The position numbers were made by a program, and so were the translations under genes. The notes beneath the pieces were generated by a model that ran no database searches, was not told where the DNA came from, and saw only the letters and a program-made list of their open reading frames with translations. 14,632 nt of DNA, taken from contig NZ_JAQIVI010000207.1 in assembly GCF_028618695.1 (NCBI RefSeq), positions 1 to 14,632 on the forward strand, read 5' to 3'. This document shows, in pieces, positions 1-5,181 of this stretch. Position 1 is the first letter of the stretch. Each line of letters starts with the position of its first letter. Source of the stretch: Natrinema soli (lineage in GTDB: Archaea > Halobacteriota > Halobacteria > Halobacteriales > Natrialbaceae).

Positions 1-2
1 AC

Positions 3-398
3 GCCGCCGCGTCAGAGTTGTACGCGTCGCTCGACCGATCGAACGAAGCGCTGCTCGCGGCCGCCGCTCGAGCGGTGACGTGGTACTGCGAGTCGGTCTG
101 TTCGGTTCCGGTCGCCGAGACCGTCTCGCCGGACCAGCGACGAGTGATCCGCGACCGGCTAACGGGCGACGAGCGCTCGACGCGTCGGTACGTCGCCGAG
201 CGCGTCGAAGAATACCGGTACCCGGTTGCCGTCGACGCCGACGAAATCGGTTCGACCGTCACCGAACTCCCCGACGAACCGCTCGTTCGAACGGCGATCC
301 GTCTGCGACACCTCGAGTCGATCGTCGACGGCGTGATGTACACGACCCTCGACGACGCGCTGGCCGAGCTTCGAACGGCGTCCGAATCGGTTTCGTGA
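3..398 (+). CDS. Unrecognised haloarchaeal protein, 3' end only
   Basis: The frame is open from the window edge (codons from base 3 read A-A-A-S-E-L-Y-A-S-L) to a TGA at 396-398, so the true start lies outside the window. The visible 131 residues are acidic and mostly helical, with many Arg/Glu pairs (RRYVAERVEEYRYP) and a C-terminal helix ending DDALAELRTASESVS. I see no membrane segment, metal site or nucleotide-binding motif. The gene converges with the leftward CoA-binding gene, with about 90 bases between the two stops. I do not recognise the family. The coding call rests on the open frame, acidic composition and GC-rich third positions; the other frames here give basic, arginine-rich shadows. 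Confidence 0.7.
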   Translation, partial: AAASELYASLDRSNEALLAAAARAVTWYCESVCSVPVAETVSPDQRRVIRDRLTGDERSTRRYVAERVEEYRYPVAVDADEIGSTVTELPDEPLVRTAIRLRHLESIVDGVMYTTLDDALAELRTASESVS

Positions 399-490
399 TC
401 CATCCTCTCAGACGGTCTGGTGTACCGATCTACCGGCGCAATCGCAGGACGGTTCGCGGGTGCTCCGGAACTGACTGACAACAGTCCGTA

Positions 491-901
491 TCAGGCCACC
501 AGACGGCGGTGCTGGACCTTCATACACCGATCCTGGACGACGGTTCGACCGTCGGTCTCCGCGCGGGCCGCCGCCTCGTCGTCGCGGATGCCCTGCTGGG
601 TCCAGATGACGCGCACGTCGTCGCGCTCGAGGGCCGCGTCGACGATCTCGCTCACCTCGTCGCTCGGGCGGAAAATACAGACGACCTCGATCTCCTCCTC
701 GACGTCCGCGAGGGAGTCGTACACCTCGCGGCCGAATATTTCGTCCGCGAAGGGGTTGACCGGGATCACGTCGTAGCCGTGCTCGAGCAGGTACTTCGGC
801 ACGTCGTGGGCCGCCTTCCCGGGCGTGCTCGAGCAGCCGACGACGGCGATCGCGTCGTATCCGAGAATCGCCTCGAGTTCGTCCGCGGATTCGACTGGCA
901 T
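491..901 (-). CDS. CoA-binding protein (CoA_binding_2 / YccU-like)
   Basis: This 136-residue protein is a single Rossmann-type domain of the CoA_binding_2 family, the stand-alone relative of the CoA-binding domain of succinyl-CoA synthetases. Residues 17-51 show the typical first strand, glycine loop and helix (AIAVVGCSSTPGKAAHDV), then YLLEHGYDVIPVNP. Further landmarks are the strand VVCIFRPSDEV, the VIWTQQGI segment and the C-terminal VVQDRCMKVQHRRL, where a Cys-Met pair is usual for the family. Length matches the family (130-145 residues). An ATG at 901 is supported by a TATA-like TAAA 25-28 bases upstream, so the message is probably leaderless. The substrate and pathway of these small proteins are not established. 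Confidence 0.93.
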   Translation of the reverse strand: MPVESADELEAILGYDAIAVVGCSSTPGKAAHDVPKYLLEHGYDVIPVNPFADEIFGREVYDSLADVEEEIEVVCIFRPSDEVSEIVDAALERDDVRVIWTQQGIRDDEAAARAETDGRTVVQDRCMKVQHRRLVA

Positions 902-921
902 ACCGCAGCGTACGGGATCGA

Positions 922-930
922 GGAGTAAAC
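922..930 (-). promoter_or_regulatory. TATA-like element of the CoA-binding gene
   Basis: On the minus strand the sequence CGTTTACTC is centred about 26 bases upstream of the ATG at 901. This is the spacing expected for a leaderless haloarchaeal promoter. It is a position-based call without transcript data. Confidence 0.45.
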
Positions 931-992
931 GTGTCGGGGTTACGGTGACATCGGGCGGAACGTTGCCGATAGAAAACGTCGCTATGGCTACT

Positions 993-1625
993 CTACGTCG
1001 AAAACCCGGCCGTCCGAATCGTGGGCTCTTCGCCGTCGGCCGCTTCCTCGAGTTCGATGACGGCGTCGAACAGCTGTTTGAGCGTGTTCATTGTCTGGTC
1101 GTCGTGAGCCGTCGAGTCGATGACGTAAACGCCCAGCGCGTCGGCACTCTGGATTCGACCCGTGAAGACGTGGAGGAATCGAAAGACGGTCTGCAGATCG
1201 GAGTACATCAGCAGCGTCGAGACGGAGTGCAAGAGGACGCGGTTCTCGGTGACCCCTCGCGTCTCGTAGAACTCCTGAAGGAACTCGGAGAGTTTGATCC
1301 CGATACCGGTCATATCAACTGGCGAGGAGGCGTATTTGATCCGCGGATCGTCGTCGATGGTTCCGATGCCACGCTGTTTCGTCACGCAGTCGACGACGCC
1401 GATGTCCGGCTCGACACCCTCGTCGACGCGGTCGTCGAAGCTCTCGATGACTTTGTCAGCGCTATCCTTCGTGGTGACGATGATCGAGCCGTCACCGCGG
1501 TTCGCGCCGTTCGCGAGGATATCGAAGGCGATCCGTCGTTTCCCCGTCAGTGGCGGGCCCGCAACGAGTACGTTCGTCCCCGGATCGAGTTCGGCGTCCG
1601 GAAGGACATCTGCGAGGTCATACAT
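993..1625 (-). CDS. RAD55/KaiC-like RecA-superfamily ATPase
   Basis: This 210-residue protein resembles the single-domain KaiC/RAD55-type ATPases common in haloarchaea, often taken to act in signal transduction. Residues 16-30 carry a Walker A-type loop (GTNVLVAGPPLTGKR), followed by a helix and the strand GSIIVTTKDSADKVI. In the Walker B position the strand ENRVLLHSVSTLL ends His-Ser instead of the usual acidic residue, so ATP hydrolysis may be weak or absent. The C-terminal part (LGVYVIDSTAHDDQTMNTLKQLFDAVIEL) fits the RecA core end. The ATG at 1625 begins MYDLADVLPDAELDPGTN, the usual short lead-in to the P-loop strand. I see no convincing TATA box at leaderless spacing. Its target is unknown. 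Confidence 0.85.
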   Translation of the reverse strand: MYDLADVLPDAELDPGTNVLVAGPPLTGKRRIAFDILANGANRGDGSIIVTTKDSADKVIESFDDRVDEGVEPDIGVVDCVTKQRGIGTIDDDPRIKYASSPVDMTGIGIKLSEFLQEFYETRGVTENRVLLHSVSTLLMYSDLQTVFRFLHVFTGRIQSADALGVYVIDSTAHDDQTMNTLKQLFDAVIELEEAADGEEPTIRTAGFST

Positions 1626-1818
1626 ACGGGATACTCACATCCATCGCCGTGGTAACGAGCTGGTACCACAGCTCACTCCGATGGCCGGCGTGTTGTATGA
1701 GAATACGCGAAGTCGCTTATAGTACTTTTGATTACAATACACGGATTACTCGTTCACTTGTCCCACATGTCCGGGCTATCGTCCACTTCCAATCGCGCTA
1801 TACCGGTGCAATCGCGCA

Positions 1819-2679
1819 CTACAATGGCAGTGACATCGAGAGGGCGGCACGACCGACGATAAACGCCACTGCGGCGAGAAACATCCCGTACTTGAGGTGT
1901 GACTGGCCGGCGGTCGGATCCGTGAAGCTCTCGTAGGCGGCGACGAGCATGATCGCGTCCGCGGGGACGACGACGAGTAGATATGCGACCCCGAACTCCT
2001 CGCGGAGGTAGGGTATCGGACTGGCGACGACTGCCGCCACGAGCAAGAGGGCCGCGACGGCGAGCGCTCGGCGTTCTCCGATCGTGATCGGGAGCGTGTG
2101 CAGTCCCTCCTCGCGGTCGCCCTCGACGTCCTCGACGTCCTTGATGATCTCCCGGGTCAGCGTCGCGATCGCCGCGAGCACGAAGAGCACGACCGCTGGA
2201 CCGATCTCGCCCCCCTCGATCGCCGCGGCACCGAAGAGGAACGTGCTGCCGACGAGGTAGGCGACGAGCGCGTTGCCCAGTCCCGGAAGGCCCTTAAAGA
2301 ACTCGGTGTACGCGATCAACGCCAGGAGATTGACGACCGCGATACCGATCGCCAGCCGGGGCAGTGTCAGCGCGAGGACGACCGCGCCGGCGAAGAGGAC
2401 GACGCTAAACGCCAGCGCGCCGCGCGGACTCACCGCACCGCGGGGGATCGCCCGTTCGGGTCGGTTGATCCGGTCGATCTCCCGATCGAAGTAGTCGTTG
2501 ATCGCGTTCCCCGCACCGACCGCCAACGCGGTGGCACCCACTGCTGCAGCGACTGCGATCGGCTCCTCGGTCACGCCGCCGGCGACGAACGAGCCGATGA
2601 ACGTCAGCACGCCCGCCGCAATCACGTTCACCGGCCGCGTCAACTCGAGCAACCCGCGACCAGTCTCCCCGGCTGTCAT
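1819..2679 (-). CDS. Digeranylgeranylglyceryl phosphate synthase-like UbiA prenyltransferase
   Basis: This 286-residue integral membrane protein belongs to the UbiA superfamily. Its archaeal branch, (S)-2,3-di-O-geranylgeranylglyceryl phosphate synthase (EC 2.5.1.42), adds the second geranylgeranyl chain to glycerol phosphate, the second ether-bond step of archaeal phospholipid synthesis. The first Asp-rich motif is at residues 59-82 (NDYFDREIDRINRPERAIPRG, N61 to G81), and the second at about 181-191 (DVEDVEGDREEG). Both bind magnesium and the diphosphate. Eight or nine hydrophobic segments lie between and around them. The ATG at 2679 is supported by a TTAAA element 26-30 bases upstream. UbiA relatives for menaquinone or heme A are possible, but the spacing and wording of both motifs favour the lipid enzyme. 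This gene marks the left part as host chromosome. Confidence 0.9.
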   Translation of the reverse strand: MTAGETGRGLLELTRPVNVIAAGVLTFIGSFVAGGVTEEPIAVAAAVGATALAVGAGNAINDYFDREIDRINRPERAIPRGAVSPRGALAFSVVLFAGAVVLALTLPRLAIGIAVVNLLALIAYTEFFKGLPGLGNALVAYLVGSTFLFGAAAIEGGEIGPAVVLFVLAAIATLTREIIKDVEDVEGDREEGLHTLPITIGERRALAVAALLLVAAVVASPIPYLREEFGVAYLLVVVPADAIMLVAAYESFTDPTAGQSHLKYGMFLAAVAFIVGRAALSMSLPL

Positions 2680-2700
2680 ACGCTGGAGTGGTCATGCGGA

Positions 2701-2710
2701 CCGGTTAAAC
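2701..2710 (-). promoter_or_regulatory. TATA box of the lipid prenyltransferase gene
   Basis: On the minus strand GTTTAACC is centred about 28 bases before the ATG at 2679, matching a leaderless haloarchaeal promoter. The remaining 2711-2957 stretch holds no gene I can support; its open frames are arginine-rich shadows. Confidence 0.5.
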
Positions 2711-2957
2711 GGTGCGGTCCGCCGCCGAGAGGCCTTGCGTCCGCTCTCGGGTCGGTTGCTTCAGGATCGGCTTGACCGTTGGCGGCTTCGCTGTCGGTCA
2801 GCTCGATCGGCGGGTGCCGTGTCATTTCGGTGGGGACTCGAGTTGATCGCCCCTCGAGCGGACAGGGGCGACACTGGATTGGGATCGCTCGCAATTAGAA
2901 CGAGACGGGAGCCGAATGTGAGCCAAACCGGCTTTCGTTCCGTCTCAGTCCGCCGTT

Positions 2958-3140
2958 TCAGCGCCACTTCTCGAGATCGCAGAGCACCTCGTCCTCGATA
3001 TCGAGCCACTTGCTCACCCGCTCGTCGCCGCTCGCGTCCGCGGGGACGGCGGTCCAGACGCGCTCGTCGTCGGAGAGTAACTCGAGCGGGGTCGCACCGG
3101 ACTGCACCTCGTCGGGGACGGGGGCCTCGGGTTTCGTCAT
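2958..3140 (-). CDS. Small DUF7511-like haloarchaeal protein
   Basis: This 60-residue acidic protein is soluble, with no cysteines paired for metal and no membrane segment. Its core, DDERVWTAVPADASGDERVSKWL, then DIEDEVLCDLEKWR at the end, follows the pattern I associate with the haloarchaeal DUF7511 family: an aromatic/proline strand, an acidic turn, a Trp before the last helix and a terminal Arg. That assignment is from memory of the pattern and only moderately sure. The ATG at 3140 has TATGTAG about 21-27 bases upstream and a second AT-rich stretch (ATATTTA) closer in. Function is unknown. It is divergent from the tRNA gene that follows. Confidence 0.75.
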   Translation of the reverse strand: MTKPEAPVPDEVQSGATPLELLSDDERVWTAVPADASGDERVSKWLDIEDEVLCDLEKWR

Positions 3141-3257
3141 GGTATGCGTAAATATTGTGACTACATACCAAAGACCCCCGACGACGATTGTCAGTGGGTG
3201 AAAATTCTCGAGCCATGGGCGTGTCTCTCACTGTCGAAAGCGGTGAAAATCGAGTGA

Positions 3258-3265
3258 CTTATACG
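3258..3265 (+). promoter_or_regulatory. TATA box of the tRNA-Arg gene
   Basis: CTTATACG lies 25-32 bases before the first base of the tRNA, the normal archaeal TATA spacing for a transcript that starts at or next to the mature 5' end. Confidence 0.6.
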
Positions 3266-3289
3266 GGTACATCGGGAACGAAGCGATGC

Positions 3290-3364
3290 GGGCGCTTAGC
3301 TCAGTCTGGACAGAGTACTTGGCTTCGGACCAAGCTGTCACGGGTTCAAATCCTGTAGCGCCCA
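3290..3364 (+). tRNA. tRNA-Arg (anticodon TCG)
   Basis: A full cloverleaf folds by hand. The acceptor stem GGGCGCT (3290-3296) pairs with AGCGCCC (3357-3363), with discriminator A at 3364. The D arm is GCTC/GAGT around AGTCTGGACA. The anticodon stem is CTTGG (3318-3322) with CCAAG (3330-3334), enclosing CTTCGGA, which puts TCG at 3325-3327. The T arm ACGGG/CCTGT encloses TTCAAAT. Anticodon TCG reads CGA and so arginine. No intron is seen. CCA is not encoded. The gene sits exactly where host-like genes give way to virus-like genes, a classic integration position. Confidence 0.96.
3340..3364 (+). other. Candidate attachment site (3' end of tRNA-Arg)
   Basis: Haloarchaeal tyrosine integrases commonly recombine at the 3' part of tRNA genes, leaving the tRNA intact and a second copy of its 3' end at the far side. 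Here virus-like genes begin 175 bases after the tRNA. No second copy of the T-arm/acceptor sequence is visible to 14632, so the far site should lie beyond the window. This is inferred from context. Confidence 0.4.
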
Positions 3365-3538
3365 CTCGCAGACGACTCGATTCTCGACTAATACTGATTC
3401 CACCGGAGAGACATCAAAACCTCCGTTCTCGCCGTTTTCCCCGGTCGGTAGAAGGGGGTCGAAATATGATCCCAACACGGAACGGGTTGCGGCCCCGCCA
3501 CGTCGTGCGATTCTCATCGCAAACGCGGAGTGGTCAGC

Positions 3539-3769
3539 ATGACGGTCGCGCCCTGGCCGTCAGTCGACAACTCGACCTGTCGTAATTGCGGAGCCCACAT
3601 CACCGACCGGTTCCGCCGCGTCTTCGGTGACGACGACGACCGCGCCCACCGCTGTGGCGATTGCGATACCTACGCGCGACTGAGCCGCGGCTCCGCTGCT
3701 GGCGTCGATGTTTCGATCCCGGACCCGGAGACATCGCCCGGTCGTCACGGAGGTGAGGCCGATGTGTAG
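3539..3769 (+). CDS. Small zinc-finger protein, DUF7563-like
   Basis: This 76-residue protein is the first gene of the rightward operon. Residues 14-17 (CRNC) and 42-45 (CGDC) form two CxxC pairs, a four-cysteine zinc site, around the segment HITDRFRRVFGDDDDRAHR. Then comes YARLSRGSAAGVD. This layout matches haloarchaeal DUF7563-type zinc proteins as I remember them. I chose the ATG at 3539 over a GTG three codons earlier because GGAG lies 8 bases before the ATG. The 3' end overlaps the next start by 8 bases. DNA or RNA binding is plausible but not shown. An AT-rich AAATATGA near 3463 could be the operon promoter. Confidence 0.8.
   Translation: MTVAPWPSVDNSTCRNCGAHITDRFRRVFGDDDDRAHRCGDCDTYARLSRGSAAGVDVSIPDPETSPGRHGGEADV
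3749..3756 (+). promoter_or_regulatory. Perfect Shine-Dalgarno for the gene at 3762
   Basis: GGAGGTGA, fully complementary to the archaeal 16S rRNA 3' end, ends five bases before the ATG at 3762. It fixes that start inside the end of the preceding gene. Confidence 0.75.
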
Positions 3770-4190
3770 CGGGTTCGTTCCGGCGAACCGGTTGTACGAT
3801 ATCGAGAGTCGGACGCCCATAGCCCACCCGGCCTACCAAGCGACTGACGAGGACGTTCGGCGAGCGCTCGAGAACCGAGAGGTTCGCGCCGACGGCGGGC
3901 ACTCCTCGAGCGGTACCGAACTGCCTACTCAAAATATAGACGAGATTTGGCCGGATCAGATCGACAACGACCACTCGTGGTCGCACTTCGGACAGATGAA
4001 GTCTGCTACTGCCTCTCCGTCTGAGACATACTTTTCGAGCTGCTCACCCAGCCCTTCATCACAATTCGGACATCGAGACAACATTCGACAATCTGGTTCT
4101 ACCGATTTACAACAAATCAATCTGATCCCCCGTTGTGTTGGTGGATTAATCGACGATCACCACTCACTACTGCCGGGAGGTGACCGATGA
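3762..4190 (+). CDS. Operon protein with conserved-looking N-terminus and doubtful tail
   Basis: The frame opens at ATG 3762, set by a perfect Shine-Dalgarno, and ends in an ATGA overlap with the gene at 4187, giving 142 residues. The first 45 residues (NRLYDIESRTPIAHPAYQ, then TDEDVRRALENREV) read like real haloarchaeal coding sequence. After the motif DGGHSSSGT (3891-3917) the composition changes: Ser-rich, poor in acidic residues, more AT-rich DNA. In this tail an antisense zinc-ribbon mini-gene (3956-4084) fits much better than the sense frame. I infer that the original gene was short and that its tail now runs through an inserted antisense cassette, the frame having stayed open. I do not recognise a family. 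Confidence 0.55.
   Translation: MCSGFVPANRLYDIESRTPIAHPAYQATDEDVRRALENREVRADGGHSSSGTELPTQNIDEIWPDQIDNDHSWSHFGQMKSATASPSETYFSSCSPSPSSQFGHRDNIRQSGSTDLQQINLIPRCVGGLIDDHHSLLPGGDR
3956..4084 (-). CDS. Antisense 42-residue zinc-ribbon protein
   Basis: This short minus-strand gene reads MLSRCPNCDEGLGEQLEK at its start and ends FICPKCDHEWSLSI, TGA. Two CPxC knuckles at residues 5-8 and 31-34, separated by 22 residues, make a compact four-cysteine zinc ribbon. The Trp after the second knuckle (CPKCDHEW) is typical of small zinc ribbons. A TATA-like TTGTAAATC lies about 20-29 bases before the ATG, so it probably has its own leaderless promoter. It lies wholly inside, and opposite to, the gene at 3762-4190. 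Function is unknown; similar mini-proteins are often taken to be regulators or adaptors. The clear metal motif is the main evidence for coding. Confidence 0.65.
   Translation of the reverse strand: MLSRCPNCDEGLGEQLEKYVSDGEAVADFICPKCDHEWSLSI
4176..4183 (+). promoter_or_regulatory. Perfect Shine-Dalgarno for the gene at 4187
   Basis: GGAGGTGA ends three bases before the ATG at 4187. Its surroundings (GGGAGGTGACCGA) recur at 4530-4542 before the next gene, so the operon reuses the same translation-initiation sequence. Confidence 0.75.
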
Positions 4191-4555
4191 GCCGAACCGG
4201 TCTCGGGCAGTTCGGCGTCATGCCGCCGACGGTTGTCCGCGAACCCACGCGAGACAGCGAGGACATCCATACCTGTCCGGAGTGCGGCCATCCCGTCGTC
4301 AAGTCGAAGGGATCCCAGCGGATCGAGAAACCGGACCTCGTACACGTCGCTTTGGCTGCCGCGTTCGATGTACTCGTTACGTTCGGGTGGCGGTGTGAGC
4401 GCCATCCTTACGAGATCGTGATGCCGATGCGAGTCGGCGGTGAGGACGCGAGCGCATTCGTCGACGGCTGGACCGGCGTCGAGATCCGCTTCTCTGACGA
4501 GCATGTTCGCCATGTCGCGACCCCCGAGCGGGAGGTGACCGAGCATGTCGAGTGA
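4187..4555 (+). CDS. Operon protein with a CPECG zinc knuckle
   Basis: This 122-residue protein carries one clear knuckle at residues 30-34 (CPECGHPVVKSKGS). A second pair is less certain: C70 in FGWRCERHPYEIV with the nearby His could complete the site. The C-terminal half (MPMRVGGEDASAFVDGW, then TGVEIRFSDEHVRHVATPE) looks like an alpha/beta fold. The start overlaps the previous stop as ATGA and has a perfect Shine-Dalgarno, and the end overlaps the next gene by 11 bases, so translation is likely coupled. I do not recognise a named family. Its setting, between zinc-finger and helix-turn-helix partners upstream of the putative replication protein, suggests a role in element maintenance. Confidence 0.7.
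   Translation: MSRTGLGQFGVMPPTVVREPTRDSEDIHTCPECGHPVVKSKGSQRIEKPDLVHVALAAAFDVLVTFGWRCERHPYEIVMPMRVGGEDASAFVDGWTGVEIRFSDEHVRHVATPEREVTEHVE
4531..4538 (+). promoter_or_regulatory. Perfect Shine-Dalgarno for the gene at 4545
   Basis: GGAGGTGA ends six bases before the ATG at 4545 and lies inside the coding end of the preceding gene. Confidence 0.75.
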
Positions 4556-4751
4556 GCAAGCGACGCTCGTGGACTTTGGGCCAGATCTCTCCCAGCTCAC
4601 CGAGGCCGAACGCGAGGCCTACGTCGCCTGCCGAGAGAACGGCGTCGGTGTTCGCGAGTTCGCCCGGCGGACCGATCGACAGCCGGGGACGATCGGGAAC
4701 CTACTCGCTCGAGCCGAGGACAGGTTTGAAGAAGGGGGTCGGACGGTATGA
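4545..4751 (+). CDS. Sigma-70 region 4-like helix-turn-helix protein
   Basis: This 68-residue protein is almost entirely one DNA-binding domain. Residues 17-60 (LTEAEREAYVACRENGVG, then REFARRTDRQPGTIGNLLARAEDRF) follow the sigma-70 region 4 / small HTH pattern: a helix with an ExEReAY start, a turn, then a recognition helix with T-I-G-N-L-L-x-R-A. Archaea lack sigma factors, so such proteins are stand-alone regulators or replication accessories. The start is set by a Shine-Dalgarno at 4531 and the end overlaps the following frame as ATGA. Expected to bind DNA near this operon or the replication origin; the target is not visible. Confidence 0.8.
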   Translation: MSSEQATLVDFGPDLSQLTEAEREAYVACRENGVGVREFARRTDRQPGTIGNLLARAEDRFEEGGRTV

Positions 4752-5065
4752 CCGACGGTGCTCATTCCTCGAGCAGTACTGGTTCCTCGACCGTTCGGAA
4801 CCCCTCGTATCCGCAGGAGCACTTTTCCCTTCCTATTGGGCGAATTTTCCCTGACGAGAGCACTTTTGCAGCATATGCTGATCCGCAGCGCTCACAGGCA
4901 CCGACGACGCGCTTGGATTGTGCCATATTATTCACCCACTTCATCAAAACAAGACCGATATCCCTTAATCTAGTTGGGGATTTCCGCCCATCTAACGACA
5001 AATCTGTTCATCAAAGCCGCTCACTTCATGCGGATACTGATCGCGAGGACGGTGAGAGCCGATGA
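4748..5065 (+). CDS. Doubtful operon frame covering an antisense gene
   Basis: An ATGA overlap links this 105-residue frame to the gene before it and another ATGA overlap (5062-5065) links it to the gene after it, as expected for a real operon member. But the sequence is Ser/Pro/Thr-rich with no recognisable domain, and the DNA is AT-richer than its neighbours. An antisense zinc-ribbon gene (4762-4926) sits inside it. It begins MTDGAHSSSSTG, matching in frame the DGGHSSSGT just before the other antisense gene (21 of 27 bases identical). I think the frame is either a remnant tail around an inserted cassette or a spacer kept open for translational coupling. Confidence 0.35.
   Translation: MTDGAHSSSSTGSSTVRNPSYPQEHFSLPIGRIFPDESTFAAYADPQRSQAPTTRLDCAILFTHFIKTRPISLNLVGDFRPSNDKSVHQSRSLHADTDREDGESR
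4762..4926 (-). CDS. Antisense 54-residue zinc-ribbon protein
   Basis: The minus-strand reading MAQSKRVVGACERCGSAY, then KIRPIGREKCSCGYEGF, shows a CxxC knuckle at residues 11-14 and a CxC pair at about 36-38, a four-cysteine zinc ribbon. The C-terminus is acidic (TVEEPVLLEE). The frame could extend upstream to an ATG at 5001, adding 25 residues, but I prefer 4926 because GGGTGA lies 5 bases before it and the added residues look non-coding. A TTAAGG near 4967 could be its TATA. It opposes the doubtful frame 4748-5065. Function is unknown; it is a different type of zinc ribbon from the one at 3956. Confidence 0.65.
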   Translation of the reverse strand: MAQSKRVVGACERCGSAYAAKVLSSGKIRPIGREKCSCGYEGFRTVEEPVLLEE

Positions 5066-5181
5066 CCCGCATCGTTGAATCTGACGAGTGCGAGCGATGC
5101 GGTGACCGCGTTGACGCGCTTCGTCGGCTGTGCCCGGACTGTACGCGCATCGTTCGTGACGCGCGGGAGGGACCGCTGTGA
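5062..5181 (+). CDS. 39-residue double-CxxC zinc-finger protein
   Basis: The gene reads MTRIVESDECERCGDRVD, then LRRLCPDCTRIVRD, and ends at a TGA that overlaps the GTG start of the next gene (GTGA at 5178-5181). The two knuckles, CERC at residues 10-13 and CPDC at 24-27, form a minimal zinc site. GGTGA lies upstream of the ATG as a weak Shine-Dalgarno. Tight coupling to the long replication-like gene suggests the pair work together, for example as an adaptor or regulator of the initiator. It is too small for family assignment by eye. Confidence 0.75.
   Translation: MTRIVESDECERCGDRVDALRRLCPDCTRIVRDAREGPL

Noticed and set aside
825..1655. 276-codon plus-strand frame over the CoA-binding and ATPase genes.
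   Set aside because: It crosses two well-supported minus-strand genes and their spacer and shows no domain.
2098..2775. 225-codon plus-strand frame over the prenyltransferase gene.
   Set aside because: Charged, repetitive shadow; the opposite strand has unmistakable UbiA motifs.
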